Positions 24,001 through 39,500 of a stretch of DNA of 64,000 nucleotides are shown piece by piece. The first letter of the stretch is position 1; the number at the start of each line of letters is the position of its first letter. Both the position numbers and the translations under genes were made by a program. This DNA comes from Bombyx mori. Lineage: Eukaryota > Arthropoda > Insecta > Lepidoptera > Bombycidae. The stretch is taken from NCBI RefSeq assembly GCF_030269925.1, contig NC_085126.1:5148501-5212500 (forward strand). Direction: 5' to 3'. The notes beneath the pieces are model-generated. The model did no database searches. It saw nothing but the letters and a program-made list of their open reading frames with translations, and had not been told where the DNA came from.

Positions 24001-27000
24001 TTTTTACAATAAAATCATTTTTTCTTACACTATTTTTAATTCAAATTTATTAAGATTTATTTATATTATTATTAAACACACACATAAGTAGTTTTTCTCT
24101 TATAAGTAAATATGTACAAATGTATTTGATATCTCATTTAAGAAAAACAGCGATATTCATATTTTAGATTTCGATGCGCAATTAAAACGTTTGGTAGAAG
24201 ATTTAGAGGAAAAAACGAAATCTTTGAAAACAGCTGAAACTAATTTAAAAAATCTAACGTCTACTCCTACCACCGATTACGCAAAGAAAAGTATCACAGA
24301 AATTTCTAGAAACATTGATGCTATGGGCAAGAAGCTGGAAGCCCTAAAGTCCTCCACGGAGGTCATCAGTGCCGATGAAAAGAAAACGATATTGAATGAG
24401 CATGAAAAACAATTGAAAGAATACAGGTAAGTACATTTCGCTTACACTATACTAAATGCGGACCTGGCTTAGCCATATTACGTCCGTGCGTCGTCGTGGA
24501 AATAATCTACATGGAGGTGCAGTGGCGCGTTACTGCATAAAATTCTATAAAGTACATACCAGTTTCATTATTTCTAAACATTCCACATATATATTATATG
24601 ACACAACAAAATTACTACAATAAGCTATTGATATGAAGTGGCGGAGCGGTTGAGCGATACGGAAATCTATGATGAAGATGAGAATGACGTAGCTGACATT
24701 TGCAAAAAATCCCTTTGGGAATTGCAATATTATCGTATAGTTCATAATACTACTGACTATTGACGAAGGCATTTAAAACCTAATCACTTTATTGAAGCTT
24801 TTTAGCTTAACTTTGGCGTAAACAGAAATACTTGCTGACGGCCCAGTTTTAAGTAGCTATCAGGGCCCATAGACATCATAGACTCTCTCTAAGATCCTCT
24901 CATGCTTCCCTCTAAGGCTTAACGTCGAATACGTAAAAGGCACAAGGCGACACAAACACTATTAGAATAGCCAGCATGTTAATTTAAAGTCTTAACATCT
25001 GATCTTTTCTGCAACTAATAATAAAGCTTTGAATTGTTATAACAATTTTTACTTGCCAAAGTCCCCGAGAGTATTTTAAGCTTGACTAACGTCCGTACGT
25101 GGGAACGACAATTTGCAATCGTTTAGAAATTCGTCAAAATTCATTATAATTGATTGAAAAAAGGAATTATATCCACATTAAACATGATTTTGCCTCAAAA
25201 GAAAACGCAAAAGGATCTGCAACGACATGCTGGAAGCGGTGCTAGAAGGCTATCCCAAACCGAAGAAGACTCTGTTGGAAGAGCTTTGCATCGAAACCGA
25301 CGAAATGGTTGACTTCAAACCGATGGCAGTTTCTTAATTTTAAACAAATAAATTTAAAACTGTGTCTTTTTATTTGTGATAGTACGCATTCTTAATAATT
25401 CTTAAAATTTAATTATTTTCCTAAATGTCTTAAGAGTTTAAAGTTAACTTTATGATGAGGGTATTTTGAAATATTTCCGTCACCATCCTGCCGTTTTATA
25501 CCGTAAAGCAGTCATGCGCTCCTTTTGGAGGCTGGGACAGTTATAACTGAGACTATATTAGTATATTTCAGATTTCGATTCGAAATGTTTTATTGTAGCT
25601 GGCGGCAATTATTTTATGACGTCTGTAATCTCCACTTCTTACTACAAATAATGAAAGTGAGCTCCGCTATCAATTTGAGACAAAAACATACCTTATAACA
25701 AAATTGCCACGACATTATGTAACTTAATTCATTACCACCTATCCAAAACTATTGTTACACAATGTGCACTACAACTCATGATTGAAATAGTGTTATTTTT
25801 ATTATGATTAATAAAAATGATGTACTCACCCTTGAAATTATGATACCAGCTATAGATATCCTTATCCTTGGCCCCTTCAGCAGTTTGTACCTCAAATCGA
25901 CTCCGTTCCAAAACGATACGAAATAACGTTTGATCTGCACGTTGTCGCCGCCGTGTAACCTGCAAAGCGAGGCATTTAACATTTATTGATACTAAAGCTT
26001 AGTTTTAGGCCTTATTTTGTAGTAAACCATTAAAAAAAGAAGAAAAAAATCGGATCTTGTCAGTGGGTCGTGATCTAGTGGTAGATTATGTCATGCTAGT
26101 GTTAGCAAATTGTCATGTTGAGCATGTGAGCTCATCCACCCGCTCGGACGTAGCTGGAATAACCCCTTAGGTTACCAACGTATAAAAGAAAAGAAAAAAA
26201 AATTTAATTATTTGCATACACAATCAGACTTTTACAGACAGATTTTTACCCTGCCGCCATTTATAGATTACTAGAACACATTTAATTCTACACGATTGCA
26301 TGTTCAGCAGTTTCCGGAACCGTCGGCTAGGGTAACAAATTATGTGGCATCAAGTCGAATGCTACATTTAATTAATTAATCTATCTATCTATATATATAA
26401 AAATGAATTGCTGTTCGTTAGTCTCGCTAAAATTCGAGAACGGCTGGACCGATTTGGCTAATTTTGGTTTTGAATTATTTGTGAAAGTCCAGAGAAGGTT
26501 TAAAAGGTAGATAAATATGAAAATGCACGGATTTAAAAAAATAACAATTTTGTTTTTCCTTTGATGTGTCCCCCGTCAGACGGATTCCTTTTGTTTATTT
26601 TATATAAAAGTTTTGGTCTTTTATTTATCGATTGAGCACTACAAAGTCTGCCGGGTCAGCTAGTATTTAATATTCACGTTTTTTCTGCATTTTTGTTGCC
26701 TCCTTTGGGCGGAGTTAACTCAAAAAGGCGGTACCTACTCAAATTATTATGATGATGCGTAATACATAAATTGCGAATCGGTTAACATCTTTGGTAGACA
26801 TTCACATACATATACTCGAATACAAAATATTGGCAAACATCCAACAATACAACGTTTTAACATCATTATGTTGCCACAGCCCCCTTTGAGACGCGATGGG
26901 ACTCTCAATCGTACTTTTATAGTATGCGCTATATTTTATGAATGTTTCGCGGCATAAATAAACGAAATATTTTTTATTCTTTTAATACTTCCGTAAATAA

Positions 27001-27518
27001 TAATATATAATGATATTTTACACATATTACACTTACACATATTATCGTATTAAAATGTTTAGGTATATTATGGTACAACGATTTATATAAGTCATTTTAA
27101 TTTTGTTCTATTATCATAAGGTTAGAACAGATTTCATATCGCTATACCCAGAGAGCGGTATTCGCGTTGTTTTACCTGAGACCTGCAGTAACATAAGACT
27201 TACTAACACAACTACTTAGGTAATTACTGTGTTATATAACTCATTTACTATACATTTCATTTCATAAAAACTAAAAAGTTGAAATACATAAAGTCATCAT
27301 GTGCTCACCTGTACCCGTCATAATCAACAATGACCAATATCTCGGGGTATATAACATAAGGCGCCTCGCGTTTCTGTCGATTATGAGCCTCCGCCGATCT
27401 CTTCCGCCTGTACCTCTTGCCAATGTGGTCAGGCTCCATGAATGCTGGGAAAGAAAAATATATTTTATTTTACAATTTTCAAAAGGAACCATTATTTTTT
27501 TCTCTGTATCTCTCTCTT

Positions 27519-27575
<57 letters not shown>

Positions 27576-30500
27576 AACACACAGACATTTGTTAGACTTC
27601 TGCTTATGCGGCAGGATATCTATTTTACACTAAGGCGAGCGTTAATAATGCACTTCAAGATTCTGATAGTCTACAGGTAGCTGATACTCGTGATAGGGCA
27701 TGGTTTGATTGAATATATAGTACGCAGTGTACAGTATTCTTAATTAAATTAAGAATTTAAGCAGTAATGATAAGTTCAATGACCTCGAATAACAAAAATA
27801 GTCTAGAGATACCCTAAACAATGCACCGTTATTCTTCTTCTTGCTTCGGTTTCCTCAATACTGAGGGTCGTGACCACCTCCTCGCAACAGGAGTTTATTA
27901 TGGACTATTCCACGCCATTTGCCTCTATCTGCCGCCGAGTGTAGAGCATCGTTATTAATCGATGTTAAAGTTCATTTAATTTTTTTATCATACATATGGT
28001 ACCTGTACTTCGTCTGAGTGTTAAATTTATGGTGCCATTGACCCCTTTGACTGCATAATTACAGAAAAGAAAGAGGCAAACATAACCTTAATTATAGGAT
28101 TACATAAAAATAAAAAGTTCCCTTGGTCGATTAATTTTTAATCAATACTCAAATAACCTGAAAATGGAATTTATTATGTATTAAGTTTTACTAGAGGTCC
28201 CGCAGTAGTCGAAATTCGACTATAATTAATTGGAATTGTAAGTTTGTACACTATTATGATTGTATTTTATACTTCTATAATCACAAATTTCGCCAAGACT
28301 ACACTATAAAAAATAGTAACAACGACAAACAATATTTAATCTATTCTCAATTTGACAACAGACGTCAAGAACAAAAGTTTGACAATAAATAGTATACATG
28401 CGTGTGTGTGTCAAATACATGGTACGTAGTGTGTGTAATATTTTCTTTATTGATTTAATGTATCTTTTATGCATTATTTTAAAAAAATATTAGCATTGTG
28501 CACTTCTTCTCTATATTCTCTATAAGTGTGGAAAATTTCATACTCCTCCGTCCACGCAATTTTCGTAAAAAGGGATACCTACAAAGTTTTTGCTTCACGT
28601 ATTAATATATTATTATAGATTAACGTATTTTCACACAAATGAGGCAATTAAAATAAAAACCGCCTCTTTGTTGTTGCTTGTTTGTTGTGTTTTTTCAACT
28701 AAATTTTATCATTGTTTACACTTACCCTACCTTATCTTGGCCATTATTTGGATCGTTTCACTGCACCTTATGTCAACCTCTTTTTATAATGACATAAATT
28801 ATATGTAATCTATTTTAAGCATTTATACATCTTAATTATTTTGCGAACTATCCGTTTTTTGTTTCGATTTACATATATTCAAACTTCAAGTTTGCTTTTT
28901 GATTGGTTTTATAGCTGGTTTTTATTGGCTTTTTTCGTAATTTCTCAATTTATTAATCGTGGGAGGCGATTCCCAAGTCTTATGTTATTATATATATTTA
29001 TATTATTAAAACTTAACTAACCTAAGTGCATATACCCAATTGACTCGCTAAGTATTTTCCGACAAACCCTGTCTTAACGAGAAAAAGGACGCAATGATGA
29101 TGAATCCTAATTCCATAGCTTAGACTGTAACTGCGTTGTGTTAGAATCATACCAACCCGAAAATATTTTAAACGTCTATGTATATCGTCAGAGAAACTAA
29201 ATCAAATGTTTTGTAATTGAAATGGTGTCATACCATCATAGAGAATTATCTTTGGAAGGCGATTTTATTATTTTAATTGTCTATGTGGCTATTAAGATTC
29301 TCCCAGCCGTCTTTAGTGGAAGTATCTTCAACTTATTTGTCTATTTTACTTTTACGGTAATTTTACTGTTCTATTTATTAATGGTGATAGGGTGTATTGT
29401 GCATCTAACCAGTATTTGGTAGGATAGCAGTTTCTTTTTATTGCTTAGAAGTCTGGATGATCTCACAGCCCACCTGATGTTAAGTGGTTACTAGAGCCCA
29501 TAGACATCTACAACGTAAATGCGCCACCCACCTTGAGATATAAGTTCTAAGGTCTCAGTATAGTTACAACGGCTGCCCCACCCTTCAAACCGAAACGCAT
29601 TGCTGCTTCACAGCAGAAATAAGCAAGGCGGTGGTACCTACCCGTCCGGACTCACAAGAGGTCCTGCCACTAGTAATTACGCAAATTATAATTTTGCGGG
29701 TTTGATTTTTATTACACGATGTTATTCCTTCACCGTGGAAATCAATCGTGAACATTTGTTAAGTACGTATTTCATTAGAAAAATTGGTACCCGCCTGCGG
29801 GATTCGAACATCAGTGCATCGCTAGATACGAATGCACCGGACGTCTTATCCTTTAGGCCACGACGACTTCAAGCAGTTATTCCATTATCTTTTAGTTTCC
29901 TACCTATTCTAGTAACCTCGAAGGGTTATTCTAGATTCGCCGAGCTAGTAGGTACGCTCACGGGGCTCAAACCTGACGACGATGCTAACACGTACCCTAT
30001 CAAGAGCCGTGCTTCGCAGAATCTACCACCGAATCGGAAACACGACCCACTGAGAAGATCCGGCAGGAAACTCAGTGGGCTGTGTCTGTGGAATTCCATT
30101 ACAAGGGGCAGTCAAATTTATAAACCAATTTTGGCGATAGCATTTTCATTTTGGTGTGTCTACCTTTATAGACTACAAGCTCGAAAACTAGAAGGCTAAC
30201 TTAAGTGTGTAAATAATAATTTAAGAAAACAAATCTCTGGTTATGTTATTCTCGAAAATCTCGATATTTCTTCTTGTCACTTGTAATACAACTTATGTAG
30301 ACAACTTAAAAGGCAAAAACAAAAGCGATCACTACTATTCCGAAGTGTATTTTAGTTTTTCTACATCGCGAAAAGCTAATTTAAAATGTAAATTTAATTA
30401 TTCGCACAAAACGTTTATATAATCAACATAACGAATGAGATATGAACAATAAATTAGAGCCATCTTCATATTTTATTGTGCTATAACTTTTATTAATAGA

Positions 30501-33500
30501 AACATGTTTTTTTTAATTCTTCCAAGACTAAATCTATGATGCCTAGCGGTGTCATCTCATGTACGTACATACTATATTATGAACTACAGTTAAGGAATAT
30601 CATCATTTTAAGCGATGTTTTCTTTTTTATTGCTTAGATGGATGGACGAGTTCACAGACCACCTGATGTTAAGTGGTTACTGGAGCCCATAGACATCTAC
30701 GACGTAAATGCACCACCCACCTTGAGATATAAGTTCTAAGGTCTCAATTATAGTTACAACAGCTGCCCCACCCTTCAAACCGAAACGCATTACTGCTTCA
30801 CGGCAGAAATAGGCAGGGTGGTGGTACCACCAGTAGATGTATCACTAGTAGTTCAAAAACCAATCCAAACCAACGCTATAAACTTTTAAGCGTAATGAAG
30901 TATGCAAAAACAAGCTAAAGTCTTTTAGTAATTGTAATTATTTAGAAGTTAATCCCATTTATTAATTATCACAAAAAACAAAAACATTGCTAATACATAT
31001 TTTCAATCCATGATAATAATATTACTGATCAAAAGGACAAAGGAGAGGCGCATTCAATAAAGCTCACATGGCAAATTAAAATCTATTTTTACAAGTTGTA
31101 AAACTTAATTACAATTCTAGGTTGTTATGATTCACGAAGCCATAAAAAAATACAATAACTTTACAACAGCTGTGTGTGTGTGGCATCATAATTTCGTTTT
31201 ATTTTTAATCGTCAGCACGGACTGTCGTTGAGACGCTAACAAATCTTCAATCAGTAAATAACGTAGCAAAACTTCTCAATGGCGTAGTTGTAAAGTTGTA
31301 ATTGATAAAACGCTTCGTGCTTTGTACCGAAAAATAATTGTTTTATTCAAATCTAAAAATATTCACACCTATTACTTAAATACTAAATTATGGAGTTGAG
31401 AAGAATAAAAACTTGGATACCTACACATTGGACAAGTTTAGTCTAAAAAAACCATGAAATCGTACGAGATACGCGAGTTTAGTTTTAATTCGCTGTCTTA
31501 TGACATTTCACGTTAATTTATGAACCCAATATCTATCGTTAAGATTTTTAGTTTCATTATGTACGTAAATACATATTATTATATACCCAGTCCAGTCATA
31601 AGTTCTGTTACAAATGGAAATGCATTATTTTTAATGAAGTAGTGTAATATTATTAAAATTTATACCTACATATTTATTAAAGTCTCAGTAAAAAAAAATT
31701 CGAAATGGCCATCTTTGTCATACAGGACTTTAATCTGTCTTTTTTTTATTTTTATTTTATTGCTTAGATGTGTGGACGAGCTCACAGCCCACCTGGTGTT
31801 GAGTGGTTACTGGAGCCCATAGACATCTACAGCGTAAATGCGCCACACACCTTGAGATCTAAGTTCTAAGGTCTCAGTATAGTTACAACGGCTGCCCCAC
31901 CCTTCAAACCGAAACGCATTACCGCTTCACGGCAGAAATAGGCGGGGCGGTGGTACCTACCCGTGCGGACTCACAAGAGGTCCTACCACCAGTAATTACG
32001 CAAATTATAATTTTGTGGGTTTGATTTTTATTACACGATGTTATTCCTTTACCGTGGAAGTCAATCGTGAACATTTGTTAAATACGTATTTCATTAGAAA
32101 AATTGGTACCCGCTTGCGGGATTCGAACACCGGTGCATCGCTAGATACGAATGCACCGGACGTCTTATCCTTTAAGCCACGGCGACTTCAAACTGTTTGG
32201 TCACGAATCAATGGAATTACGCACTATTTGCACTTGCACTTTGTGCAATCCTATTTTCTATAACACCCCATTCCATATTGTAATTTGCTAATAATGAACA
32301 GGAAAAAATATGTGAAATGAAAAGAAGTTTTTAAAATAATATACGTGTTCCAAATTCAAAATAATTAAAAAGTTGAAAAAAGAAAAGTTTTTATATAACA
32401 AACTATTTACATATATAGTTAGCTTCTTCAATTACCAAATCTTGGCATGAGATCCAGAAAGTCGGATATTCATGACTTCAACTTATCGAAAATAAAATAT
32501 ATGCGACTATTTTATGTTAATGTAAAATAACTGATGTTTACAAAGTACCTACAGCCTATAGGTCGTCGATACCAAAAAAATAAACCCAAAAGTCGCGCAC
32601 GATTCGCATGGCAAATATATACAATACAGATATTTTATCATGACATTTTAAGAGACCAAATATACAATTAAAAAAGCAAACAGACCGAAGCCTTCCCAAC
32701 TAAAATCCGCAAAACCAGTACGAAATCGTCCATATGCCGGTTTTCCCCACCACTGAATTATACTCATATATTTATATAGTTATATCACGGAATTAACAAT
32801 TTAGATATTTTTAATATTATAAAATGACGTAAGTATATCGTTTGACCTCATGACCCCGTCATTAAGATGTGACGATGTCGTCTTGATTAGAATATTCGTG
32901 TAGCAGATACAAAAAAAAATACCAGTTTCCGAACGTGTACCTATTCGTAATATTGAATATTCGAATAGCTAAATTTTTAAATATCATAGTCCAAAAGTTT
33001 TAAGATTTAAAAAAAAAAAACGTAACCTTTTGTTCGTAACTCTACGTAATTTTAGGAGTATTTCCTTATAACGACAAAATTACTTTGTGTACCTAATTCT
33101 ATTTAAATCAATTAGATTATTATTTTCTTTTCTCTTTAAATTTTTGCATTAAAAATAAATGTTTTAGGAACTGATTTTGCAATAAATTTTAAAATTAAAT
33201 GTCTGTACCATTATTAACCAAGGAAACAAAATCAACTTATTCAATTTGAATTTTATCCGTGACTCCGGCGCTACCAACATTGCCGAAATATCGGGAACTC
33301 ATTAAAAACTTAAAAAAAAAGGTGGCAAGAACCCGTTAAATAATATTGAAGCTATTTATTTTATTTAAATTAATTTTGAATCTATTTAATGTTTTTAAAC
33401 GCAATATTTGAGTTGCGTTTTAAAACGGTTATTATGATAATGTATGATTATTGAGATTAAAATTTGACAATAATACGAAATTAATTGAGTCGATGGATAA

Positions 33501-36500
33501 TCGATTGTGTTTTGGTAAGTGCATAAGCAAACTGTGAATAATTTTACTTATGTGAAGACAAATACAATATTATGTGTTCTATATACATACATTACATACT
33601 TCTGTTTGGTTACGGAATCACATCGCTATTACGATATAACAATAGGCGATACATGTAGTTGAGTGGTATTGGAGCTCATGGACATCAATACGCGAACACC
33701 GCCACCCATGTTGAGACCTGAGGTCTGAACCTTAGCAGTATGTATTAACTGTTGTCCCTCATACTTCTGCCTCAAAGCATTATTGCGCTCTAGCAAGGCG
33801 GTCATTATTACGATCCAATTAAGATTTCGACCACAATCTTTAAACGTGTAGCGATATTCACTCACTCCACAAGTTTCAGTTACTAGTTTATAATAGACTA
33901 GCGACCCGCCCTCGCTTCGCTTCGGAAACTGTAATTTATTATTGATTTCTCACTATTTAATGGATGTTATTATACATGTAAACCTTCCTCTTCAATCACT
34001 TTATCAATTAAAAAAACCGCATCAAAATCCGTTGCGTAGTTTTAAAGATTTAAGCATACATAGGGATATAGAGACATAGAAAGCGACTTTGTTTTATACT
34101 ATGTACTGACTAATCACGAACACAGTCCATCAACAGCGCAGCAGTGCTATTAAACATTTGTTTTAATATCTCTACTGACACAAACATCTAATTCAATAAA
34201 ACATTTACTGTTTTTGTTCAATTAAAACTGGCTTTACGATTTCATTTTGAGTTTTTTAATTATTATTTTTATTTATTGCATAGATTGGTGGACGATTTCA
34301 CAGACCACCTGGTGTAAAGTGGTTACCGAAGCCCATAGACATCTAGAACGTAAATGCCGCCATTCACCTTGAGATATAAGTTCTAAGGTCTCAGTATAGT
34401 TACAACGGCTGCCCCACCTTTCAAATCGAAACGCATTACTGCTTCACGGCAGAAATAGGCAGGGCGGTGGTACGTACCCATGCGGACGCACAAGAGGGGC
34501 CTCTTGTGTGATAATGTGTGTGATTGTGAAATAAATCGTCAGTATTTTAACAGCAGTGCTAGTAGGCTGGCAATAAATTTTAGATTCAAATGAATTTTAT
34601 TTAAAAAAATTGAATTATACTTTCAAATTAAGTTATTTGTTTGTTGATTAATGTGGAAAACATTATATTATACATAGGTATATTTTTCGTCAATACGGAC
34701 ACGATAAAAAGTAGTTTTAGCTATAGCTACCACTTGCGAAGAAAATACTATTCTAATTGTCTCTGCTTTCCGTTGATTGAATCCATGTGAGCACAGAACA
34801 TCCTTCACACCGACGATTTCTACTATAAACAGCCTCAGCAGGACTAAAATCCAATTACACTAAAAGCAGCAACTATTCCATTTTTAAAACTAGAATGTAT
34901 ATTGACGCAAGGAACCTTGAAAAGCAATTTCGACAGAATTATCCAATAAAACTATAAAAGATTTTGTGAAAGGTTGTATACATTAAAATTTGGATTGTCG
35001 TCCATATTGGAAAAATATTTATATTTATTTATTTTATTTTTATTGCTTAGATGGGTGGACGAGCTCACAGCCCACCTGGTGTTAAGTGGTTACTGGAGCC
35101 CATAGACATATACAACGTAAATGCGCCACCCATCTTGAGATATAAGTTCTAAGGTCTCAAGTATAGTTACAACGGCTGCCCCATCCTTCAAACCGAAACC
35201 CATTACTGCTTCACGGCAGAAATAGGCGGGACGGTGGTACCTACCCGCGCGTACTCACAGGTGGTCCTACCACCAGTAATATTTATAATTAAGAGATTTT
35301 TTTTTTTTAATTTAGTAATCTGTGAAGTTAGTAGTGTGTGTAATTAGCTCTTGTTTTCATGTTGTTTTCAAATACACTTTTTTGTCGTAATGTTAACATT
35401 TAAATTTAGCCTATTTTTCCGCTGTTTGTAAAATTGCTGTAACATGTCATAGTTTGTTATAAGAGATTGCTGTACATGCCTGTAACTGGCTTACATACCA
35501 GTACTTAATTTTATACATGTTAATTTTAAGCTTGAATGTTTTGTGTGTATTGCTGTTGGTGTGTCTAAATAAATAAATAAATAATTTAGTTTTTTTTTTT
35601 TGTATTCAGTCTTCATTGGTCCTTATTGTTTACGGAAACAGATATGCAACGTGCATTAAGTATTTCCACAATGAATAACATGCGTAGTCTATGTTGTCCT
35701 CAACAAAACAGACGGACGGGCGTCGGTTAATTAGCGTTAATCAACAACAATTATTATCTTGTGAATAATGAAGACGACATTTCGATGACCGGTTCCTTTG
35801 TCGTTTCAAGTTACATTGCCTTTCCCGTCATGAAGCAGGGCTGGGCTTTGTAAAATTTGATATATTTTTGTTTATTAAAAAATATGTTATGTAGGATTGG
35901 TAAGAACGGAACGTATGAAAAGAGTGTGGAACGGAATGTGAGTGAGAGAAAACGGTAAGAAAGGGAGAAAAGAATGACAGACAGAATAACATAGAAAATT
36001 AAGATGGCGAAGACGGTTAAAAAATAAGCAAGGCGTAATAAAAGTGTTAATTAATTTTTAAATTATTATTTTAACGGAAGATTTTGGAACAGTGGAAGTT
36101 TTATTTTATGCGCTGCGATCCCTATTCTACATAAATATTAAACAAACTCAAATGGCAGCCAACTTGAGTATTTGACTTACAGATAAATAACGTCTAATAA
36201 ATAAGCCTTCAACATTCTGATATCTTCGTTTCTTCTTAGCCCAACACAATTCGTTACCGCAGGATCTCATTCTATTAACTTATAACATCTGTATTCACCT
36301 ATAGTGCCTTTTACTGGTGGTAGGACCTCGTGTGAGTCAACACGGGTAGGTACGACCCTGTCTATTTCTGCCGTGAAGTAGTAATGCGTTTCGGTTTGAA
36401 GGGTGGGGCAGCTGTTGTAACCATACTGAGACCTTAGAACTTATATCTCAAGGTGAGTGGCGCATTTACGTTGTAGAGGTCTATGGGCTGCAGTAACCAC

Positions 36501-39500
36501 TTAACACACGGTGGGCTGTGAGCTCGTCCACCCGTCTAAGCAATAATAAAATAATCAAATATTTTCTTTAGAAAATAGTTTTTAATTATGTTTCATAATC
36601 AAATTATAATTATATAAAATCAATTTCACTAGAGTAATCTAATTTTAAAGAACTTAAAAACATCAGTAATTATATTTAATTTCGGGTATGTACCAGCCCT
36701 ATTGATTTAATGAGTGTGGTAAGTGTTTTCCGGAGACTCACGTGTCGTGAACACCTTGGACGCAAGTCAATGTGTCAATAGCACATGATGCACTCATTAA
36801 CATTTTCATTTTATTTATATACCCTTCATATCGTACTCAATACAAACACACGAAAAATCTAAGGAAAACAAACAGGTTTAACACCGCTGTTTGTTTAAAA
36901 GGTTGTAAAATACATTAAATTCTCGAGTACTAAAAATCACATCTATATATTAATACGTGAAGCAAAAACTTTGTATCCCTTTTTACGAAAATTGCGCGGA
37001 CGGATGAGTTTGAAATTTTCCACACTTATAGAGAATATAGAGAAGAAGTGCACAATGCTAATATTTTTTTTAAATAATGCATAAAAGATATATTAAATCA
37101 ATAAAGAAAACATTACACACACTACATACCATGTATTAGACGCACACACGCATGCATATTATTTATTGTCAAACTTTTGTTCTTGACGTCTGTTGTCAAA
37201 TTGAGAATACATTAAATATTGTTTGTCTTTGTTAATATTTTTGATAGTGTAGTCTTGGCGAAATTTGTGATTATAGAAGTATAAAATACAATCATAATAG
37301 TGTACAAACTTACAATTCCAATTAATTATAGTCAAATTTCGACTACTGCGGGACCGCTAGTTTAAATAAAAGGGCATGTCATATCCAAAAATATTTAGAA
37401 TGTCACATGACAACTCTCGTTTTTTTCCATACCTATGCTGATAGCCTTGAGAGGCTATTTCAGCTTCTTGACGTGTAGGTGAGCTCACGGGGCTCAAACC
37501 GGGAGTGTTGCTAACACTGGCCCCAGCAAGAGCCGTGCTTCGCAGAATCTACCACCGGATCGGAAACGGGACTCACTGAGAAGATCCGGCGAGAAACTCA
37601 GTGGGCTGTGTCTATAGGTTAATTCACTCGTCGAGCCCTTCGTCGCAAGCGACGGGTTCGACGAGGACGGTGACCGGTGCTTGTGGTACCTAAAAGCACC
37701 GTTAGTGGATCGGGAGGATCCGTAATGAGGGGAACTCGCGTAATGGCGCAATCGATGGGTGCTGTAATAAAATATGTAGTATCCACTGTGATGTGTTTAA
37801 AAAAGTTATTGTTGATGAATGTGTAGTGTAGACTTTGTTGGCCCTAAATATTACACCACTATAGATAAACCGCTACACTACTGATGCTTTCCGAATAAAA
37901 AATAGAGAGGGCTAATGTATTATCAGTAAATGTATCTATTATCTTGAACAGTATACAAAAATTCAGCATAGATTCCAACACTCCTTAATAATTCTATTCA
38001 GCGCTCAATTAATGCAGCGTAGTATTTTTTAACAGCTGGAAAAGCTAAATTAAACACGCAATTTTATTCTAAAAAACGTTCATAGCGTGCTATAATAAAC
38101 ATAAATATAAATACATAACCGCCAAGTCCATTTTGATAACTTTGAATTTTATTACACATTATATATTTTTTGGGGAACCTGTTTCTTTCACATAAACGAG
38201 GCTTTATTTGATATGTGTCACATTAGAAAACGCGATTAGTGTGATTAAATTGACACATACATATAATTTGATTTAAATGAATAAGAAATATCATTCTTTT
38301 TATGTCTATTTAGTGGCATATCCTATACCTGACTATACTGATAGAATATTTACTGCGATAGGCCATTAGAATATTATTATCTTTGAAGTTTATTGCAATT
38401 TACTCAATGAGGATCGTAAACCGCCTAAACAACAGAATATTTCAAAATTAGATATCTTTGGTAACATAGTAATATGCGTACATGACAATAGATGGCAGCA
38501 CGAGTGCAATATGTCAGCGTTTTCCAAGTAAAAAGTTTCGTAATGTAGTAAGTAGGTAACCTTTTGTAAAATAAATAAATAATATATCTAACTAACAATT
38601 TAAATTAGTAAAAGTACATGCTTTCAGCATAATAACGAAGGCACTTAGCAAACACACTTTAAGAGTAAACTCCATTTGACTTTTTGAGTGGATCGCGGTT
38701 TTTTGGATGGCTCGAGGCTTTTTTTTATTATTATTTCTTCGGGCTTAAACGTGTACTAAATTAATAATAGTAGGCTTAGTACATTTTAACACCTTTGACG
38801 GTGCACTTCACAAAAGGCATATTTTATTTTTATACTGTTTTAATTGACGGCCTTTTACCGTTTTAATATTATAATATTTGACATTTATTAATAATTAGTA
38901 AGTTTCACAAAGTCATGTGACTGTCACCATATTTTATTGATGTCTATGCACTCAAAACATGATGGCGCGAACGACGCGAATGACGTATGTCATTCTGTGA
39001 TTTATTGGCCATTTTCTGTTATCTATTCGACTAGACGTCGCAACGTTGATACTATTGTATAGTTATTTTTTAGTCTCTATTACATTAAATTAGTTTCTTG
39101 ATTTTTTTTTGGCAGCCAATATCAGTCAATGCTTGAGGTCAAAGACTCAATTACAGTAGATTAGGATTTGTCCTGCCGACTACCATTCTTGTACATGTAA
39201 ATTTGCGAATAAATTTTAACCACACGAATTTTTACCTTCATTGTGGGAAGTTCGTGAACGAATGTTAAGTATGAAATAAAGTATTATACAAATTAGACAT
39301 GTAACCTGTAAAATTTTGCAAGATCGAGTTAAATTTTCGAAATTAATCATGCATTAATAAAACCGTCAAGTTTCAATTAGCCCACTGAGTTTCTCGCGCG
39401 ATCTTCTCAGTGGGTCGCGTTTCTCATCCGGTGGTAGATTCTGGGAAGCACTGCTCTTGTTGAGGCCAGTGTTAGCAACACTCCGGTTTGAGGCCCGTGA

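Noticed and set aside
27299..27680. Three overlapping + strand frames rich in Ser/Leu and His/Thr
   Set aside because: They read through the (TC)n(AC)n microsatellite and the antisense of a metalloprotease exon.
29780..29870. tRNA genes in the Bm1 heads (also at 8570, 32110 and 56720)
   Set aside because: The A/B-box-like head is part of the SINE. It does not fold into a complete cloverleaf with a clear anticodon arm and is followed by SINE body.
29600..30199. 199-residue open frame on the + strand
   Set aside because: Runs antisense through a full-length Bm1 and a family R fragment. Same type of false frame as 32015-32263 and 8559-8828.
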